Shown: positions 53,014-63,324 of the stretch, piece after piece | Position numbering within the stretch: the stretch's first letter is position 1 | Layout of the letters: every line of letters starts with the position of its first letter | Source: Flavobacterium aestivum | GTDB lineage: Bacteria > Bacteroidota > Bacteroidia > Flavobacteriales > Flavobacteriaceae | Assembly (NCBI RefSeq): GCF_026870175.2 | Contig: NZ_CP113977.2 | Span: forward strand, 3,844,001-3,908,000 | DNA: 64,000 nt | Reading direction: 5' to 3' | Notes under the pieces: model-generated | Database searches by the model: none | What the model was told of the DNA's origin: nothing | Seen by the model: the letters and a program-made list of their open reading frames with translations, nothing else | Made by a program: the position numbers and the translations under genes

Positions 53014-56000
53014 TTAATTAAGTAAAGTAAAAGGCCCCTCTTTTAAAATCTCGGTACCATAAAAAGTAGTTGCTTTAATTTTATAGTAATAATTACCATT
53101 CTCTGAAAGCTTATTCTTTACATAGCCACTCCATCCTCTAATGGTTTCCCCTTCCTCAGAATAAACAAGTTCACCCCATGTATTATACACTTCAAACTGT
53201 ATTAATTTCATTCCTAAAAATTGAGGGGTAAAAAAATCATTTATACCATCTCCGTTTGGTGTAAACGCAGTTGGAGAAATCAATTCATATCCTTTCTCGA
53301 TACTTAATTTTTGAGTACTAGTATAAACGCACCCAAAAGGATAAGTTACCATTTGCGAAACCAAATACTCTCCGGCAAGTACATATGAATGCTTTGGGTT
53401 TATTTCATTAGAAACACTTCCGTCACCAAAATTCCATGCCACACTTATAAAATCTCCATTAGAAGTATTGGTAAATAGGATAGGATCTACCACAGAATAT
53501 ACCCCATAAGTAGTAAAGGCATATGAACTGGTTAAAAAACTAGGATAGCCCAATTCTGGAATTTTCACATCAAAAGTATAAAGAGCTGGGCACCCTAAAC
53601 CATCTACTACACTAAGTGTTACAGCTCCGTTTTGGTTGGTATTCATAATTTCATTATTAGCCCCACTAACAACTCCACTAGACCAAGACAATTTATAGGG
53701 CGGTACCCCACCAGTTACATTGGCCACAAAAGTTTGATGCACATAACGGGTATCACAATTAAAATCTGTTTGGGTTTCTACTGCAATTACAATTGGGGGC
53801 TGTCTATAAATAACATATTCGGCTTGCTTTTTACATCCTCTTGCATCTGTAACCGTTACGAGATAATTTCCCGCTGGTATATTGGTTAAATCCTCAGTTG
53901 TACTGCCATTTGACCAAGCATAGGTAAAAGGAGCAGTACCTCCTGAGACCAAAAGATTTATGGCTCCACTATTGGCATTATTACAATCGAAGGCATTGGT
54001 TAAATTAGCCGTAAGCACCAATTGTTGAGGTTCTACAATTACAAAAGACTCTTTTATAAAACAAGGTGCGCCATCAGATACCGTAACCGAATATGTTCCG
54101 GCCGCCAAATTATTTCTGGTACTTCCTGCCGAAGGATTATCATCCCAAAGTACTTTTACCGGAGATACACCCCCGCTTATATTTAGTGCTATACTTCCGT
54201 CCTTAGAGCCAAAACAAGATATATTTGTCTTCACCGGATTGATACTGAAAGGCGGAGGAACAGGCACAGTTATAGTACTCTTCTTTACGCAAAGTAGCGC
54301 ATCGGTAACAGTTACCGTATAATCTCCAGGAGCGAGATTGTCCTGTGAGGATCCGCTACCAAAATTACTCCACGAATACTGATACGGTGGAATTCCTCCT
54401 GAAACTACCAAATCTATAGATCCATTATTATATCCCGAACAACTCAACCCAGTTACTGTAGCTTTGATGATGATTTCGCTATTTTGAGTTATCGTAACCC
54501 TTAAAGACGTTTGACAATTTGATTTATCCGAAACTATCAGATCATAAACCCCTGCATAGAGTCCTGATAAATTCTGATTTGTACTTCTAAAACCATTTGG
54601 TCCCGTCCACATATAATTGTATTGCCCAACCGGAAATGGAGTCCCACCAATTGTATTAACCGTAATGGCTCCTGTGGCATCTCCATAACATTTTACATTG
54701 ACTTGATTCACTAAACTTACTGCCAAAACAGGTGGCTGTGTAATGGTAAAAGAAATTGTTTTTGGGTTATTTACAGGCGCACAGCCATTAAAATCTGTAA
54801 CGGTGACAACATACGTCCCTGGAGTTAAATTTGACAAATCCTGAGTCGTTACAGGATAAGTGGCTCCATTTTTGGTCCATACATACACATAAGGCGGCGT
54901 TCCTCCAGAAACATTAATATCGATAGCACCATTGCCGTCACCAAAACAAGTAATATCTTTTTCAGTAACAGTACTAATGAGCATGTCATTGGGTTCTGTA
55001 ACAGTATAATCTTTATCAAAATTGGCACAGCCGCTATTGTCTTTTATATTCAAATGATAAATCCCCGGAGCTAATGATGAAATTGTTGTAGCCGAAGATG
55101 TAAAGCCATTGGGGCCTGTCCATAAAACAATATAAGGTGTTGCCCCTCCAAAAGGGATTCCTCCTGCTATATTGGTACTAATAGAACCATTATGGGCCTG
55201 AAAACATTTGCTATTAGTAATTATTTCGTTAGCATACATAGATGGTTTAACAGTTACAACAATCGTAAAAGTCGCTCCCACACATGATGCCCCCGAAGTT
55301 GGTGTTACAGTATAAGTCGCCGTAGCTAAACTGGTAGAAGTATTTGTTAAAGTCTGACTTATATTAGATTGAGGTGTAACTTGAGTACTACCGCCAGTTA
55401 TAGTTCCTGCTGGACTTATCATTGGATTCGACCAAGTATAAACAGTTCTTGGAGGGACAATTTCTGATCCTCCATTTACAGGTGTGATACTAAATGCGAC
55501 ACCATTACAGGTAGCTGTTGTTTTTGGTGCAATTACCGGCACAGGATTTACAGTAATTGTGGCTATATTCGAAAAAAGAGAATTACAACCACCCAAAAAA
55601 GTAATAACACAATAATAGTAATTTGTTCCAACGACACTAACTGGAGGTGTATAACTAGCTGTAGTTTCTCCTGTTATTAATGTGCTTCCTATATAATCTC
55701 CGTTCGAATCAGAATACCATTGATAGGTAGGCGAACCTGAAACACGTACCCCATCATGAGAAGTTACTCCCAAAACTGGAGCTGCTTGTCCTAAACAAAT
55801 AGTACTGGATTGCGGTTGCACATCCATTTTAGGTTGCGGATAAGTTATCACTTGTGCTGTGTTACTGGTAACACCACAACCAGCCCCTATTTGTTTTATT
55901 TCACAATAAAAATACTTTGTTATTGAACTGTTCTCAGCCGGTGCCTCATTTGGAGGAGTAAAGGTATCCAGAGTCTCACCAGCAATAAGAACTCCACCAC

Positions 56001-59000
56001 TATTTGAATTCGTTGTATTTGAATACCATTGATACAAATAGGAACCGTTTACATAACCACCCGTAGCAACTACCTTCAATGGTAATGCATCTTTACATAT
56101 TATTTGACTAGCAATGGGTTGTTGGGTTATCGCTGGATCTGATACTACAATAATTTGTGCAACAGAACTTGTAGCTAGATTACAACCATTACCGCTATAC
56201 TGAATGGTAACATAATAATAATATGTTCCTATTGTCGCAAATGGCGGAGGTGTAAAACTATCACTATTTGAATTAGCAATTGGACTACCTCCTATATTCG
56301 AATTTGTCGAACCATTATAATACCATTGATAAGTTGGCGTTCCTGCGCCATTTCCGGGAACTACGGATAATGTTCCTGTTCCTCCTACACAAAGAGTCTG
56401 ACTTGCTGTAGGCTGTGTTGCAATTGTGGTTTGCTGATTGACTTTTAGCGTTGCAAAATTAGAGCTTATAGGGTTACATCCGCCAGATGGGAAAGAAATT
56501 TCGCAATAGTAATATTTTACTGGAGTTGTGATATCAGTTGGAGTATAACTAGAAGTATTTGCTCCCGAAATTAATGTACCACCCGTATTTGAAGCTGTCA
56601 TATTCGAAAACCATTGGTACTGTGGTGTACCAAATGATCCTGTATATGAAACATTCAAAGGAGCAAAAACTCCCCCAACACATATACTCTCAGAAATTGG
56701 GTTAACCGTAATTGTGGCTTGAGGATTAACTTTGACTTGGGCAAAAGGAGTTGTCACATTACATCCTCTATTATTAGATTGTGTAACATCACAAGAATAG
56801 GAAAAAGTTCCCACTTGGTTTGTTGGTGGAGTAAAACTAGCCGAATTCGCTCCACTAACCGGAGTCGAACCATTGTTCAAATACCATTGATAATTATAAG
56901 TAAAAGTGCCAGTTGTGCCTCCGTTTTGATCCAATCCACCACTTACGGTAACTGCCCAAGGAGATGCATTTGAGGCTGGTGCAATACTTTGGCACACTTC
57001 CTGATTCGGGAGTGGTATCACCGAAGTAAATACAGGATCTGCAACGGTTACAATCTCTGCCGTATTACTGGTCAATATTCCGCAGCCATTTCCTGCAATC
57101 GTAATCACCACATAATTATAATAAGAACCCGGTGAAGCTTGAGCAGCTGCATATAAACTATCCGTATTGGCGTTTGTAATTGGTGTTCCTCCACTGTTTG
57201 AATTAGTTGAATTGGTATACCACTGATAACTTGCGGCACCCGCACCATTGATATAATGAACCGTCAATGGTATTGGGGTTACTCCGCCAACACACAAATT
57301 TTGTGTCGAAAGCGGTTGTATATCTATTGTTGGAACGATTTTCACTTCTACTTTTGCCGTTTCGGATGTTATACTAGTACAAGCTCCTACTGCAAATGTT
57401 ACTGTACAATAATAATAGATTGTTCCGAAAGTATTTGGAGGTGTATACGTTGAACTATTCGCACCCACAATTATAGTTCCGGTAGTAGTATTATCAACTG
57501 TATTCGAATACCATTGGTAGCTGCTTGGCACTACATTAACCGCAACTGTTAACGGATTTGTTATACCTCCTTGGCATAAACCGTTATCAACTGGTTGAGT
57601 TGTAAAATAAGGCAAAGGATCTACTTTTATTACATAATCTACCGTGGGTCCCGGACATCCAAATGCCCATGGAGTTATAGTATAAGTAACTGTTCCTGAA
57701 ATGGTATTGGTAGTAGAAATAGTTTGTGATGGAATTTCAAATACCGGTGTTGCCGGATCTCCTGCTATACCTGGGGATGTAGCTAGAAAACCGGTTATTC
57801 CTGGAGTAGCAGTAGCGGTCCAACTGAAAGTATTTTCAGTTCTAACATAATCCGGGATTAAATCAACCTTTGTAGAATTGGTACCTGAGCAGATGGTTTG
57901 TTCTAATGGAGGTGTATTGGCTACATGAGGTATAGGCTTAATTGTAAAAGTTTGTGGTGTAGCTACTGTAGTTCCGCACTCATTAGTCACACTCAAAGAA
58001 ACTGTATAAGTAACAGGTGTAGTAGTACTTGCAGGATATGTTATTCCTGTAGGATTTGCTAAAGTTGAAGAAGCTGGTGTTCCTCCCGGAAAACTCCAGG
58101 CATAAGTTAAAGTACTTGATGCTGGGGCACAACCATTAACTACTGCTGTTGGATTTAACGGATTCGCTATTGTATACCCGCTACACATTGGGTTTATTGA
58201 ATTTATACTTACCATTGGAGGCTGTTTAACCTCTACAACTTGAGATGTTGAAATAGTCCCACAGGAATTTTTGGCATCTAATTTTAGCAAATAAGTTCCC
58301 GGATTAATAAAATGAAAAGAAGGATTTTTGGATGTACTGTTAGTTCCTCCTGTAAAATTCCAATTGGAAGAAGTCCCACAATAAGAAGGGGTATAAATCA
58401 CTGACCAACTATAGGTAGGCGGAATACACGATTTGCTTTCATCGGTTGTATTGTTAACAATGATATCGCCATTTCCAGGAGCTGTAGTACAAACCGAATT
58501 CGTATTTAATGTAAATGCGGGAACTAACGGACTTTCAATACAAATCGTTTTCGAAATTTGATTCGTACCACAAGCATTTCCAATTTTCAATGTGATGGTA
58601 TAAGTTCCCGGTGCAGTAAATTGTAAATCCAAAGGACTTGATCCAGAATCCCATAAATCTGTATCAGAAGTACCAAAGTCGTTTCCCAAAGTTCCTCCGT
58701 TTATAGTGTAAGTAGCAGGCGAAACTGTCCAAACAAATTTAGAATTTGTATTACATCCCAGTGCACTTGCTAATGATCCTCCTATTGAAGTATTAGTGAA
58801 TCGAATTGTGGTGTTGGTACAATTTATTGGTACTGTACTTGGCGGTACTACTGCTGTCGAAATTGTAAAATTAGGTACAGGTGCTGTCGAAACATATAAC
58901 GGAGCAATCAAACCTGTCGCAACATTACAAGGGTTAGAAGCCTCTACAGATGCATAAAACGCATCCGTATAAGTTGCATTACCAACTTGGCTATTCGTCC

Positions 59001-59763
59001 CACATGAAGTATTTACAAAAGTATGTGTTACATCTATAAAATCTACTCCTGGTGCAGGCTGATTGTAAAATTGCACACTAGGTGGAACTGCATCATTTAT
59101 AGTTACTTTATAAACCGTAGATGGGGAATTATTAGCTATTCCTAAAATTTTAAAAGAAAGCTGATTATTGGTACAAATAGAATTTCCCCCCGGATTACTA
59201 ATTGAAACTTCTGGATTTGCACCTACAAAAACGGTATAATTTTTAGACGTAGATTCTCCTAAGTTATTAACTACGGTAAATACCAAATTATAAGTTCCTC
59301 TGAGATAAGTATGATTTTGTATGACATTCCAAGGAGCAGCTGTTACAAAATCTGGAGAACCATCACCCCATACTATTTTATAACTTACATTTGTTGCTGT
59401 TGTTGTAGAACCATTTCTAAAAGAAAAATCAGCAGAAGCCGGATTTGAACAATTTCTAAAAACTGGAATTCCATTATATACCGTTCCTGAACCTGTCCCA
59501 ATTAATGTGGCATCTGGAGGCAATAAAGCAACATTAACCTCATTTACAGTTGTTTTCTTTACAGTATTCTTTTCATCTTTAATACTATCATTAACCGTTT
59601 TTATAGTATCACAAGTTGTTCTAGTAAAAATTGACACAACCGAAGCTGTCTTTTTCTCAAATTTATTTCCCCCTAAGAAAGCAATGTTATTTTTAGCTTG
59701 TACTGTAACAAATAAAAAAATAAAAAATAAGAAAATACTATTTTTTCGTAATTGGCTCATCAT
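53014..59763 (-). CDS. Giant T9SS surface adhesin with PKD/Ig-like and SprB repeats and gliding-motility C-terminal domain
   Basis: The 2249-residue protein has a signal peptide (MMSQLRKNSIFLFFIFLFVTVQA). The N-terminal third has PKD-like domains (e.g. YKIVWGDGSPDF and SWSVIYTPSYCG). A middle block of about eight Ig-like repeats of 95-110 residues follows, each with YQWY and YYYC-type signatures. Six clear SprB-type repeats come next (e.g. CFGDGNGAIDINVSGGTPPY), with a degenerate seventh (NCDTRYVHQ) and a PKD domain (VAWNFGDGSVSNEINPKHSY). The C-terminus, with TPNGDGINDFF and EVYNTWGELVY, is a type B T9SS sorting domain. SprB repeats are named from the mobile gliding adhesin of Flavobacterium, so a surface adhesin that moves or attaches is likely. 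It leads a two-gene unit with PorP/SprF. Confidence 0.93.
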   Translation of the reverse strand: MMSQLRKNSIFLFFIFLFVTVQAKNNIAFLGGNKFEKKTASVVSIFTRTTCDTIKTVNDSIKDEKNTVKKTTVNEVNVALLPPDATLIGTGSGTVYNGIPVFRNCSNPASADFSFRNGSTTTATNVSYKIVWGDGSPDFVTAAPWNVIQNHTYLRGTYNLVFTVVNNLGESTSKNYTVFVGANPEVSISNPGGNSICTNNQLSFKILGIANNSPSTVYKVTINDAVPPSVQFYNQPAPGVDFIDVTHTFVNTSCGTNSQVGNATYTDAFYASVEASNPCNVATGLIAPLYVSTAPVPNFTISTAVVPPSTVPINCTNTTIRFTNTSIGGSLASALGCNTNSKFVWTVSPATYTINGGTLGNDFGTSDTDLWDSGSSPLDLQFTAPGTYTITLKIGNACGTNQISKTICIESPLVPAFTLNTNSVCTTAPGNGDIIVNNTTDESKSCIPPTYSWSVIYTPSYCGTSSNWNFTGGTNSTSKNPSFHFINPGTYLLKLDAKNSCGTISTSQVVEVKQPPMVSINSINPMCSGYTIANPLNPTAVVNGCAPASSTLTYAWSFPGGTPASSTLANPTGITYPASTTTPVTYTVSLSVTNECGTTVATPQTFTIKPIPHVANTPPLEQTICSGTNSTKVDLIPDYVRTENTFSWTATATPGITGFLATSPGIAGDPATPVFEIPSQTISTTNTISGTVTYTITPWAFGCPGPTVDYVIKVDPLPYFTTQPVDNGLCQGGITNPLTVAVNVVPSSYQWYSNTVDNTTTGTIIVGANSSTYTPPNTFGTIYYYCTVTFAVGACTSITSETAKVEVKIVPTIDIQPLSTQNLCVGGVTPIPLTVHYINGAGAASYQWYTNSTNSNSGGTPITNANTDSLYAAAQASPGSYYNYVVITIAGNGCGILTSNTAEIVTVADPVFTSVIPLPNQEVCQSIAPASNASPWAVTVSGGLDQNGGTTGTFTYNYQWYLNNGSTPVSGANSASFTPPTNQVGTFSYSCDVTQSNNRGCNVTTPFAQVKVNPQATITVNPISESICVGGVFAPLNVSYTGSFGTPQYQWFSNMTASNTGGTLISGANTSSYTPTDITTPVKYYYCEISFPSGGCNPISSNFATLKVNQQTTIATQPTASQTLCVGGTGTLSVVPGNGAGTPTYQWYYNGSTNSNIGGSPIANSNSDSFTPPPFATIGTYYYYVTIQYSGNGCNLATSSVAQIIVVSDPAITQQPIASQIICKDALPLKVVATGGYVNGSYLYQWYSNTTNSNSGGVLIAGETLDTFTPPNEAPAENSSITKYFYCEIKQIGAGCGVTSNTAQVITYPQPKMDVQPQSSTICLGQAAPVLGVTSHDGVRVSGSPTYQWYSDSNGDYIGSTLITGETTASYTPPVSVVGTNYYYCVITFLGGCNSLFSNIATITVNPVPVIAPKTTATCNGVAFSITPVNGGSEIVPPRTVYTWSNPMISPAGTITGGSTQVTPQSNISQTLTNTSTSLATATYTVTPTSGASCVGATFTIVVTVKPSMYANEIITNSKCFQAHNGSISTNIAGGIPFGGATPYIVLWTGPNGFTSSATTISSLAPGIYHLNIKDNSGCANFDKDYTVTEPNDMLISTVTEKDITCFGDGNGAIDINVSGGTPPYVYVWTKNGATYPVTTQDLSNLTPGTYVVTVTDFNGCAPVNNPKTISFTITQPPVLAVSLVNQVNVKCYGDATGAITVNTIGGTPFPVGQYNYMWTGPNGFRSTNQNLSGLYAGVYDLIVSDKSNCQTSLRVTITQNSEIIIKATVTGLSCSGYNNGSIDLVVSGGIPPYQYSWSNFGSGSSQDNLAPGDYTVTVTDALLCVKKSTITVPVPPPFSINPVKTNISCFGSKDGSIALNISGGVSPVKVLWDDNPSAGSTRNNLAAGTYSVTVSDGAPCFIKESFVIVEPQQLVLTANLTNAFDCNNANSGAINLLVSGGTAPFTYAWSNGSTTEDLTNIPAGNYLVTVTDARGCKKQAEYVIYRQPPIVIAVETQTDFNCDTRYVHQTFVANVTGGVPPYKLSWSSGVVSGANNEIMNTNQNGAVTLSVVDGLGCPALYTFDVKIPELGYPSFLTSSYAFTTYGVYSVVDPILFTNTSNGDFISVAWNFGDGSVSNEINPKHSYVLAGEYLVSQMVTYPFGCVYTSTQKLSIEKGYELISPTAFTPNGDGINDFFTPQFLGMKLIQFEVYNTWGELVYSEEGETIRGWSGYVKNKLSENGNYYYKIKATTFYGTEILKEGPFTLLN

Positions 59764-60067
59764 TTATAAGTCTAAAGTTAGTAGTAATTGAAACTATTCA
59801 GTAAGCAATGAATTTCAAAGGCTTTAGGATTAAAATGAAGGGGGTGGTATTTTAATCACTATGTTCTGCTAGAAACATAAATTATAGCTGGTATATCAGA
59901 TTGATTCCATATTAAATGGAGGCTCAATAGATATCCTATTCCTTCTCAAAATACTGAATCGTTACTGTACGTCAAAAGTTCTTTTTAGAAGAACATCAGA
60001 ATGACTTTCCTTACAAATATAAACAATTAACAATCAATTAATAACAATTTTACACTAAAAATAACGA
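59764..60067. other. Intergenic region, about 300 bases, upstream of the second adhesin operon
   Basis: The promoter of the adhesin-PorP operon should lie here. A small hairpin (GTTCTT 59978-59983 with AAGAAC 59989-59994) has no T-run and I do not call it a terminator. No short gene seen. Confidence 0.45.
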
Positions 60068-60625
60068 CTAATCATAATCAACAACAACTCTTTCTTTTCC
60101 TGTATAAAAATGTGAAACACCTTCGTCTTTCCAAACATATTCGTATTCGCTCGAAAATCCTTTACTGGATATATTTATATCATCTGGATTCCCTTTACTG
60201 TATTTTACCATATCTATATGCATTCCTTTCCAGATATAATTGTTGGCTAGTTTCTCACAATCTTCTTTGCTCCATTCCGGGTGTAATTTTTTAATCTTTC
60301 CCGCTTTGCTTTTCATAAACTGAATGTTTTCTTTCTCAAAAGCAATTTCTTTTTTTCGTTTTTCGGAGGCTTCGTATTTTTGATTTAGAACTTTCGAATA
60401 GTTTTCTAATTTATCCAGAAAAACGGATACTTCTTCTTTATTCTCTATTGCCTTATAAGCAAACAGTATACTATCCAGATTTACTTTATACTTAGTTTTA
60501 GCAATTGATTTAGTGGCGTTGTTAAACCTTAAATTATTAGTAGATTCTTCATTCTCTTTAGAAGAAAAATAAATAGAGATCATTAATCCAACTACAATTA
60601 ATACTATTGGCGCATTTTTTTTCAT
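60068..60625 (-). CDS. Membrane-anchored protein of unknown function
   Basis: The 185-residue protein has one N-terminal hydrophobic helix (APIVLIVVGLMISIYFSS) that could be a signal anchor. A charged, probably coiled-coil stretch follows (about 65-110, rich in Lys and Glu), then a C-terminal part with HPEWSKEDCEKLANNYIWKG and HIDMVKYSKGNPDDIN. The segment IWKGMHIDMVKYSKGNP loosely resembles the start of SmpA/OmlA-type small beta domains, which have a W-x-G-M...V...G-x-P pattern; this is a weak hint. No neighbour suggests a job. The gene stands alone on the minus strand between two long non-coding stretches. Confidence 0.7.
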   Translation of the reverse strand: MKKNAPIVLIVVGLMISIYFSSKENEESTNNLRFNNATKSIAKTKYKVNLDSILFAYKAIENKEEVSVFLDKLENYSKVLNQKYEASEKRKKEIAFEKENIQFMKSKAGKIKKLHPEWSKEDCEKLANNYIWKGMHIDMVKYSKGNPDDINISSKGFSSEYEYVWKDEGVSHFYTGKERVVVDYD

Positions 60626-61064
60626 CTGTAACTATAATTAATTTTTAAAGAATTCTATCTCTATCAAAATCATTATTGCCATGTTGATGTACAAAAAATA
60701 AGTATCCAAAGTTTTTTTGCAAATCTTGGTAATTACTTACTCCAAATACAAAAAACATTTTTTTAAAACAACTGAAATTAATACAGGTAGACCAACTACT
60801 CAATTGCTTAAATTAAAAAGTAAAACATTCTAATTTTGTGTAATAAAGATAAAACATTAATTCAACAAAACAGATTAAAAACCCTTTTTATCGATAAAAT
60901 GCACTCAAAAAACAACATTGTAAGTTTTAAATTATAACAATTAATATATTTATATTTAGTTTTCAAACAAGTGCAATATCTTTTTCTAGTTAGAAATTAT
61001 AAAAAACAAAAAAGCATCCCATTCCTAGAAATGGGATGCTTTTAGAAAGACATAAAAAACAGTC
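60626..61064. other. Intergenic region, about 440 bases
   Basis: It holds the terminator of the GapN gene (61011-61042) at its right end and should hold the promoter of the small membrane protein gene at its left. The remainder is AT-rich with no gene, repeat or RNA fold that I can support. Confidence 0.5.
61011..61042 (-). terminator. Rho-independent terminator of the GapN gene
   Basis: AAAGCATCCCAT (61011-61022) pairs with ATGGGATGCTTT (61031-61042) around an 8-base loop. On the minus strand the stem is followed by a T-rich run. It begins 23 bases after the gene's stop codon. Confidence 0.92.
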
Positions 61065-62645
61065 TTATAATATATAATCCGTATTAATGAAATTTGATTC
61101 TTTGCTATTCAATAATTCCTGTAAAATTTCATTGTTATAAGCATTGTCTTTTGAGGCTACAAAAGTTCTTATAGAAAAAGAACGTAAAGCATCATGAATA
61201 CTTAATGTCCCAAAAGCGGAGTCTTTTCTTCCTGTAAATGGGAAAACATCCGGCCCTCTTTGGCAAGAACTATTCAGGTTTACTCTACATACCAAATTAA
61301 CCAAGGTATCTATAAGTGGCGCAATGGTTTTGATGTTTTTGCCAAACAAACTCACTTGTTGCCCATAGTTCGATTCAGCCATATCATTCAATGGCTCTTG
61401 AATGTCCTTGAAAGTCAAAATTGGTACAACTGGTCCAAATTGCTCTTCATGGTACACACGCATATCTTTATTTATAGGAAACAAAACTGCTGGAAATATA
61501 AAATTATCCGTACGCTCTCCTCCTTTTGCATTGATCACTTGTGCTCCTTTGCTAGTTGCATCATCAATTAATTCCTGAATATAAGCTGGTTTTTCGGTTT
61601 CTGGCAATGGTGTTAATGACACTCCTTTATCCCACGGATTCCCATATAATAAAGCATCTACTTTGGCAGCAAAACGTCTGTTGAATTCTTCCGCAATTGA
61701 TTCGTGCACATACAGAATTTTCAGTGCGGTACAACGTTGCCCGTTAAAAGACAAAGTTCCTGTAATACACTCTTGGATTGCCAAATCCAAATCGGCATCC
61801 GGTAAAATTATTGCTGGGTTTTTGGCTTCTAATCCTAACACCAAACGCAATCTGTTTTTGTTCGGATGTTGGTCTTGCAATGCGATAGCCGATTTACTGT
61901 TTCCAATCAAAGCCAAAATATCAACTTTTCCAGATCTCATTATTGGTGAGGCAATTTCACGGCCTCTTCCATAAACAATACTGATTACCCCTTTTGGAAA
62001 ACTACTTTTAAAAGCTTCCAGCAATGGAGAAATTAATAAAACGCCATGCTTTGCAGGTTTAAAAATCACAGGATTACCCATAATTAATGCCGGAATAAGC
62101 AATGAAAATGTTTCGTTTAATGGATAATTATAAGGCCCTAGACATAAAACTACCCCAAGAGGTCCTCTACGCACCATAGCATTTATCCCTTGCACTTTAG
62201 AAAAATGGGCTGAACTACTGTGCAATTCTTTGTAGCTTTCTATGGTATCATTTATATACTCTACAGTTCTATCAAATTCTTTTTCAGAATCTCCAAGTGT
62301 TTTTCCTATTTCCCACATCAAAAGCTTAACTACTTCGGTACGGGTTGTTTTCATTTGGACTACAAATTTTTCCATACACTTAATCCGATCAACAACTTTC
62401 ATGGTTGGCCATAAACCTTGTCCGTTATTAAAAGCTGCCCTTGCTGATTCTGCCACTTCTAAAGCTTCTGCTTCGCCCATAAAAGGAATAGAGCCCAACA
62501 ATGTTGGTTCATACTTCTCGGTTGAAGAAATTGTAGAATATACAGGGGTCAATTCCCCTGTCCATTTTTTTAATTCACCATTTACTAAATAGGTGTCTTG
62601 TATAAGCGGTTTTGTAATTTGGAATTCTTGTGGTATTACATTCAT
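61065..62645 (-). CDS. gapN: NADP-dependent non-phosphorylating glyceraldehyde-3-phosphate dehydrogenase
   Basis: The 526-residue protein is an aldehyde dehydrogenase of the GapN type. It would oxidise glyceraldehyde-3-phosphate directly to 3-phosphoglycerate while making NADPH, bypassing one ATP-forming step of glycolysis. Landmarks are the cofactor-site [19 protein letters not shown], the general-base Glu in VLGLEAKNP (near 273), the catalytic Cys in [10 protein letters not shown] (near 304) and EEQFGPVVP. The C-terminal [19 protein letters not shown] is highly typical of this subfamily. It is somewhat longer at the N-terminus (about 30 residues) than many GapN proteins. It has its own terminator and lies downstream of the rhodanese gene on the same strand, separated by that gene's terminator, so it has its own promoter. 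Another phosphorylated aldehyde as substrate cannot be fully excluded. Confidence 0.88.
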   Translation of the reverse strand: MNVIPQEFQITKPLIQDTYLVNGELKKWTGELTPVYSTISSTEKYEPTLLGSIPFMGEAEALEVAESARAAFNNGQGLWPTMKVVDRIKCMEKFVVQMKTTRTEVVKLLMWEIGKTLGDSEKEFDRTVEYINDTIESYKELHSSSAHFSKVQGINAMVRRGPLGVVLCLGPYNYPLNETFSLLIPALIMGNPVIFKPAKHGVLLISPLLEAFKSSFPKGVISIVYGRGREIASPIMRSGKVDILALIGNSKSAIALQDQHPNKNRLRLVLGLEAKNPAIILPDADLDLAIQECITGTLSFNGQRCTALKILYVHESIAEEFNRRFAAKVDALLYGNPWDKGVSLTPLPETEKPAYIQELIDDATSKGAQVINAKGGERTDNFIFPAVLFPINKDMRVYHEEQFGPVVPILTFKDIQEPLNDMAESNYGQQVSLFGKNIKTIAPLIDTLVNLVCRVNLNSSCQRGPDVFPFTGRKDSAFGTLSIHDALRSFSIRTFVASKDNAYNNEILQELLNSKESNFINTDYIL

Positions 62646-62682
62646 TCTTTGGTTAATTTTTGGTTGTTAATATCTAAAATTT

Positions 62683-62708
62683 AAAAAAGAGGCATAAGCC
62701 TCTTTTTT
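62683..62708 (-). terminator. Rho-independent terminator of the rhodanese gene
   Basis: AAAAAAGAGGC (62683-62693) pairs with GCCTCTTTTTT (62698-62708) around the tetraloop ATAA. Its A- and T-runs allow function in either direction. It separates the rhodanese gene from the GapN gene. Confidence 0.93.
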
Positions 62709-62720
62709 TAGTTATACAGT

Positions 62721-63026
62721 TTAGACGATATCGCCTTCCCATTCTATAATTCCACCCAGTAGATTATAAGCATGCTCTATACCTAATTCATTCATGATTT
62801 CACAGGCTTTTGCACTTCTTGCTCCAGAACGGCAATACACATAATAACTTTTGCTTTTATCTAATGCCTCAATAGCATCAATAAATTCCTGTCCTTTATG
62901 AATATCAATATTTATAGCACCTTCGATTATGCCTTGATCGCACTCGTCTTCGGTTCTTACATCTAGTATCACTGCGTTTTCATCGGCTTCAAATTGAGAA
63001 ACCCATTCTTCTTGTGTTAAATTCAT
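62721..63026 (-). CDS. Rhodanese-domain protein (probable sulfurtransferase)
   Basis: I start at the ATG at 63026 (MNLTQEEWVS, 101 residues); the frame is open to 63065 but without a better start. A single rhodanese domain covers the protein: the strand AVILDVRTEDEC, then GAINIDIH, then the active-site loop YVYCRSGARS with catalytic Cys near residue 73, and the C-terminal NLLGGIIEWEGD. Single-domain rhodaneses carry sulfur as a cysteine persulfide and often aid sulfur transfer or cyanide and sulfide handling. The six-residue loop CRSGAR fits an active enzyme. It is divergent from the Crp/Fnr-type gene with 298 bases between, so co-regulation is possible. Confidence 0.93.
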   Translation of the reverse strand: MNLTQEEWVSQFEADENAVILDVRTEDECDQGIIEGAINIDIHKGQEFIDAIEALDKSKSYYVYCRSGARSAKACEIMNELGIEHAYNLLGGIIEWEGDIV

Positions 63027-63324
63027 AATATATATTTTTCTGTAAAAATACGAGGTTTTACTCAAACATTAGCCCTCTTTTTTGTGAATTAGCCAATAAA
63101 TCGTAGAAAACGATTTCGTAAAGTACTAATATGCAGTGTATAGCAATTTTATCTAATTAAACCATAAAATAGAACTGCTTTTGGCTCGGTAAATTCTATT
63201 TTTAATAATTTCATTTCAAGGCAACTTAGAAATGGTAGTTAACTATTCATTCACAAAAAATAGCATCTTTTTCACTACTTTTACAGTGTTAGTATTCCAA
63301 CTCCATTCCAAAACAAAAATCAAA

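Noticed and set aside
54659-56712. Further ACCGTAAT octamers at 54659-54666 and 56705-56712
   Set aside because: They lie inside the adhesin coding sequence, lack the longer 12-base match and the paired spacing, and are expected by chance for an octamer in 64 kb.
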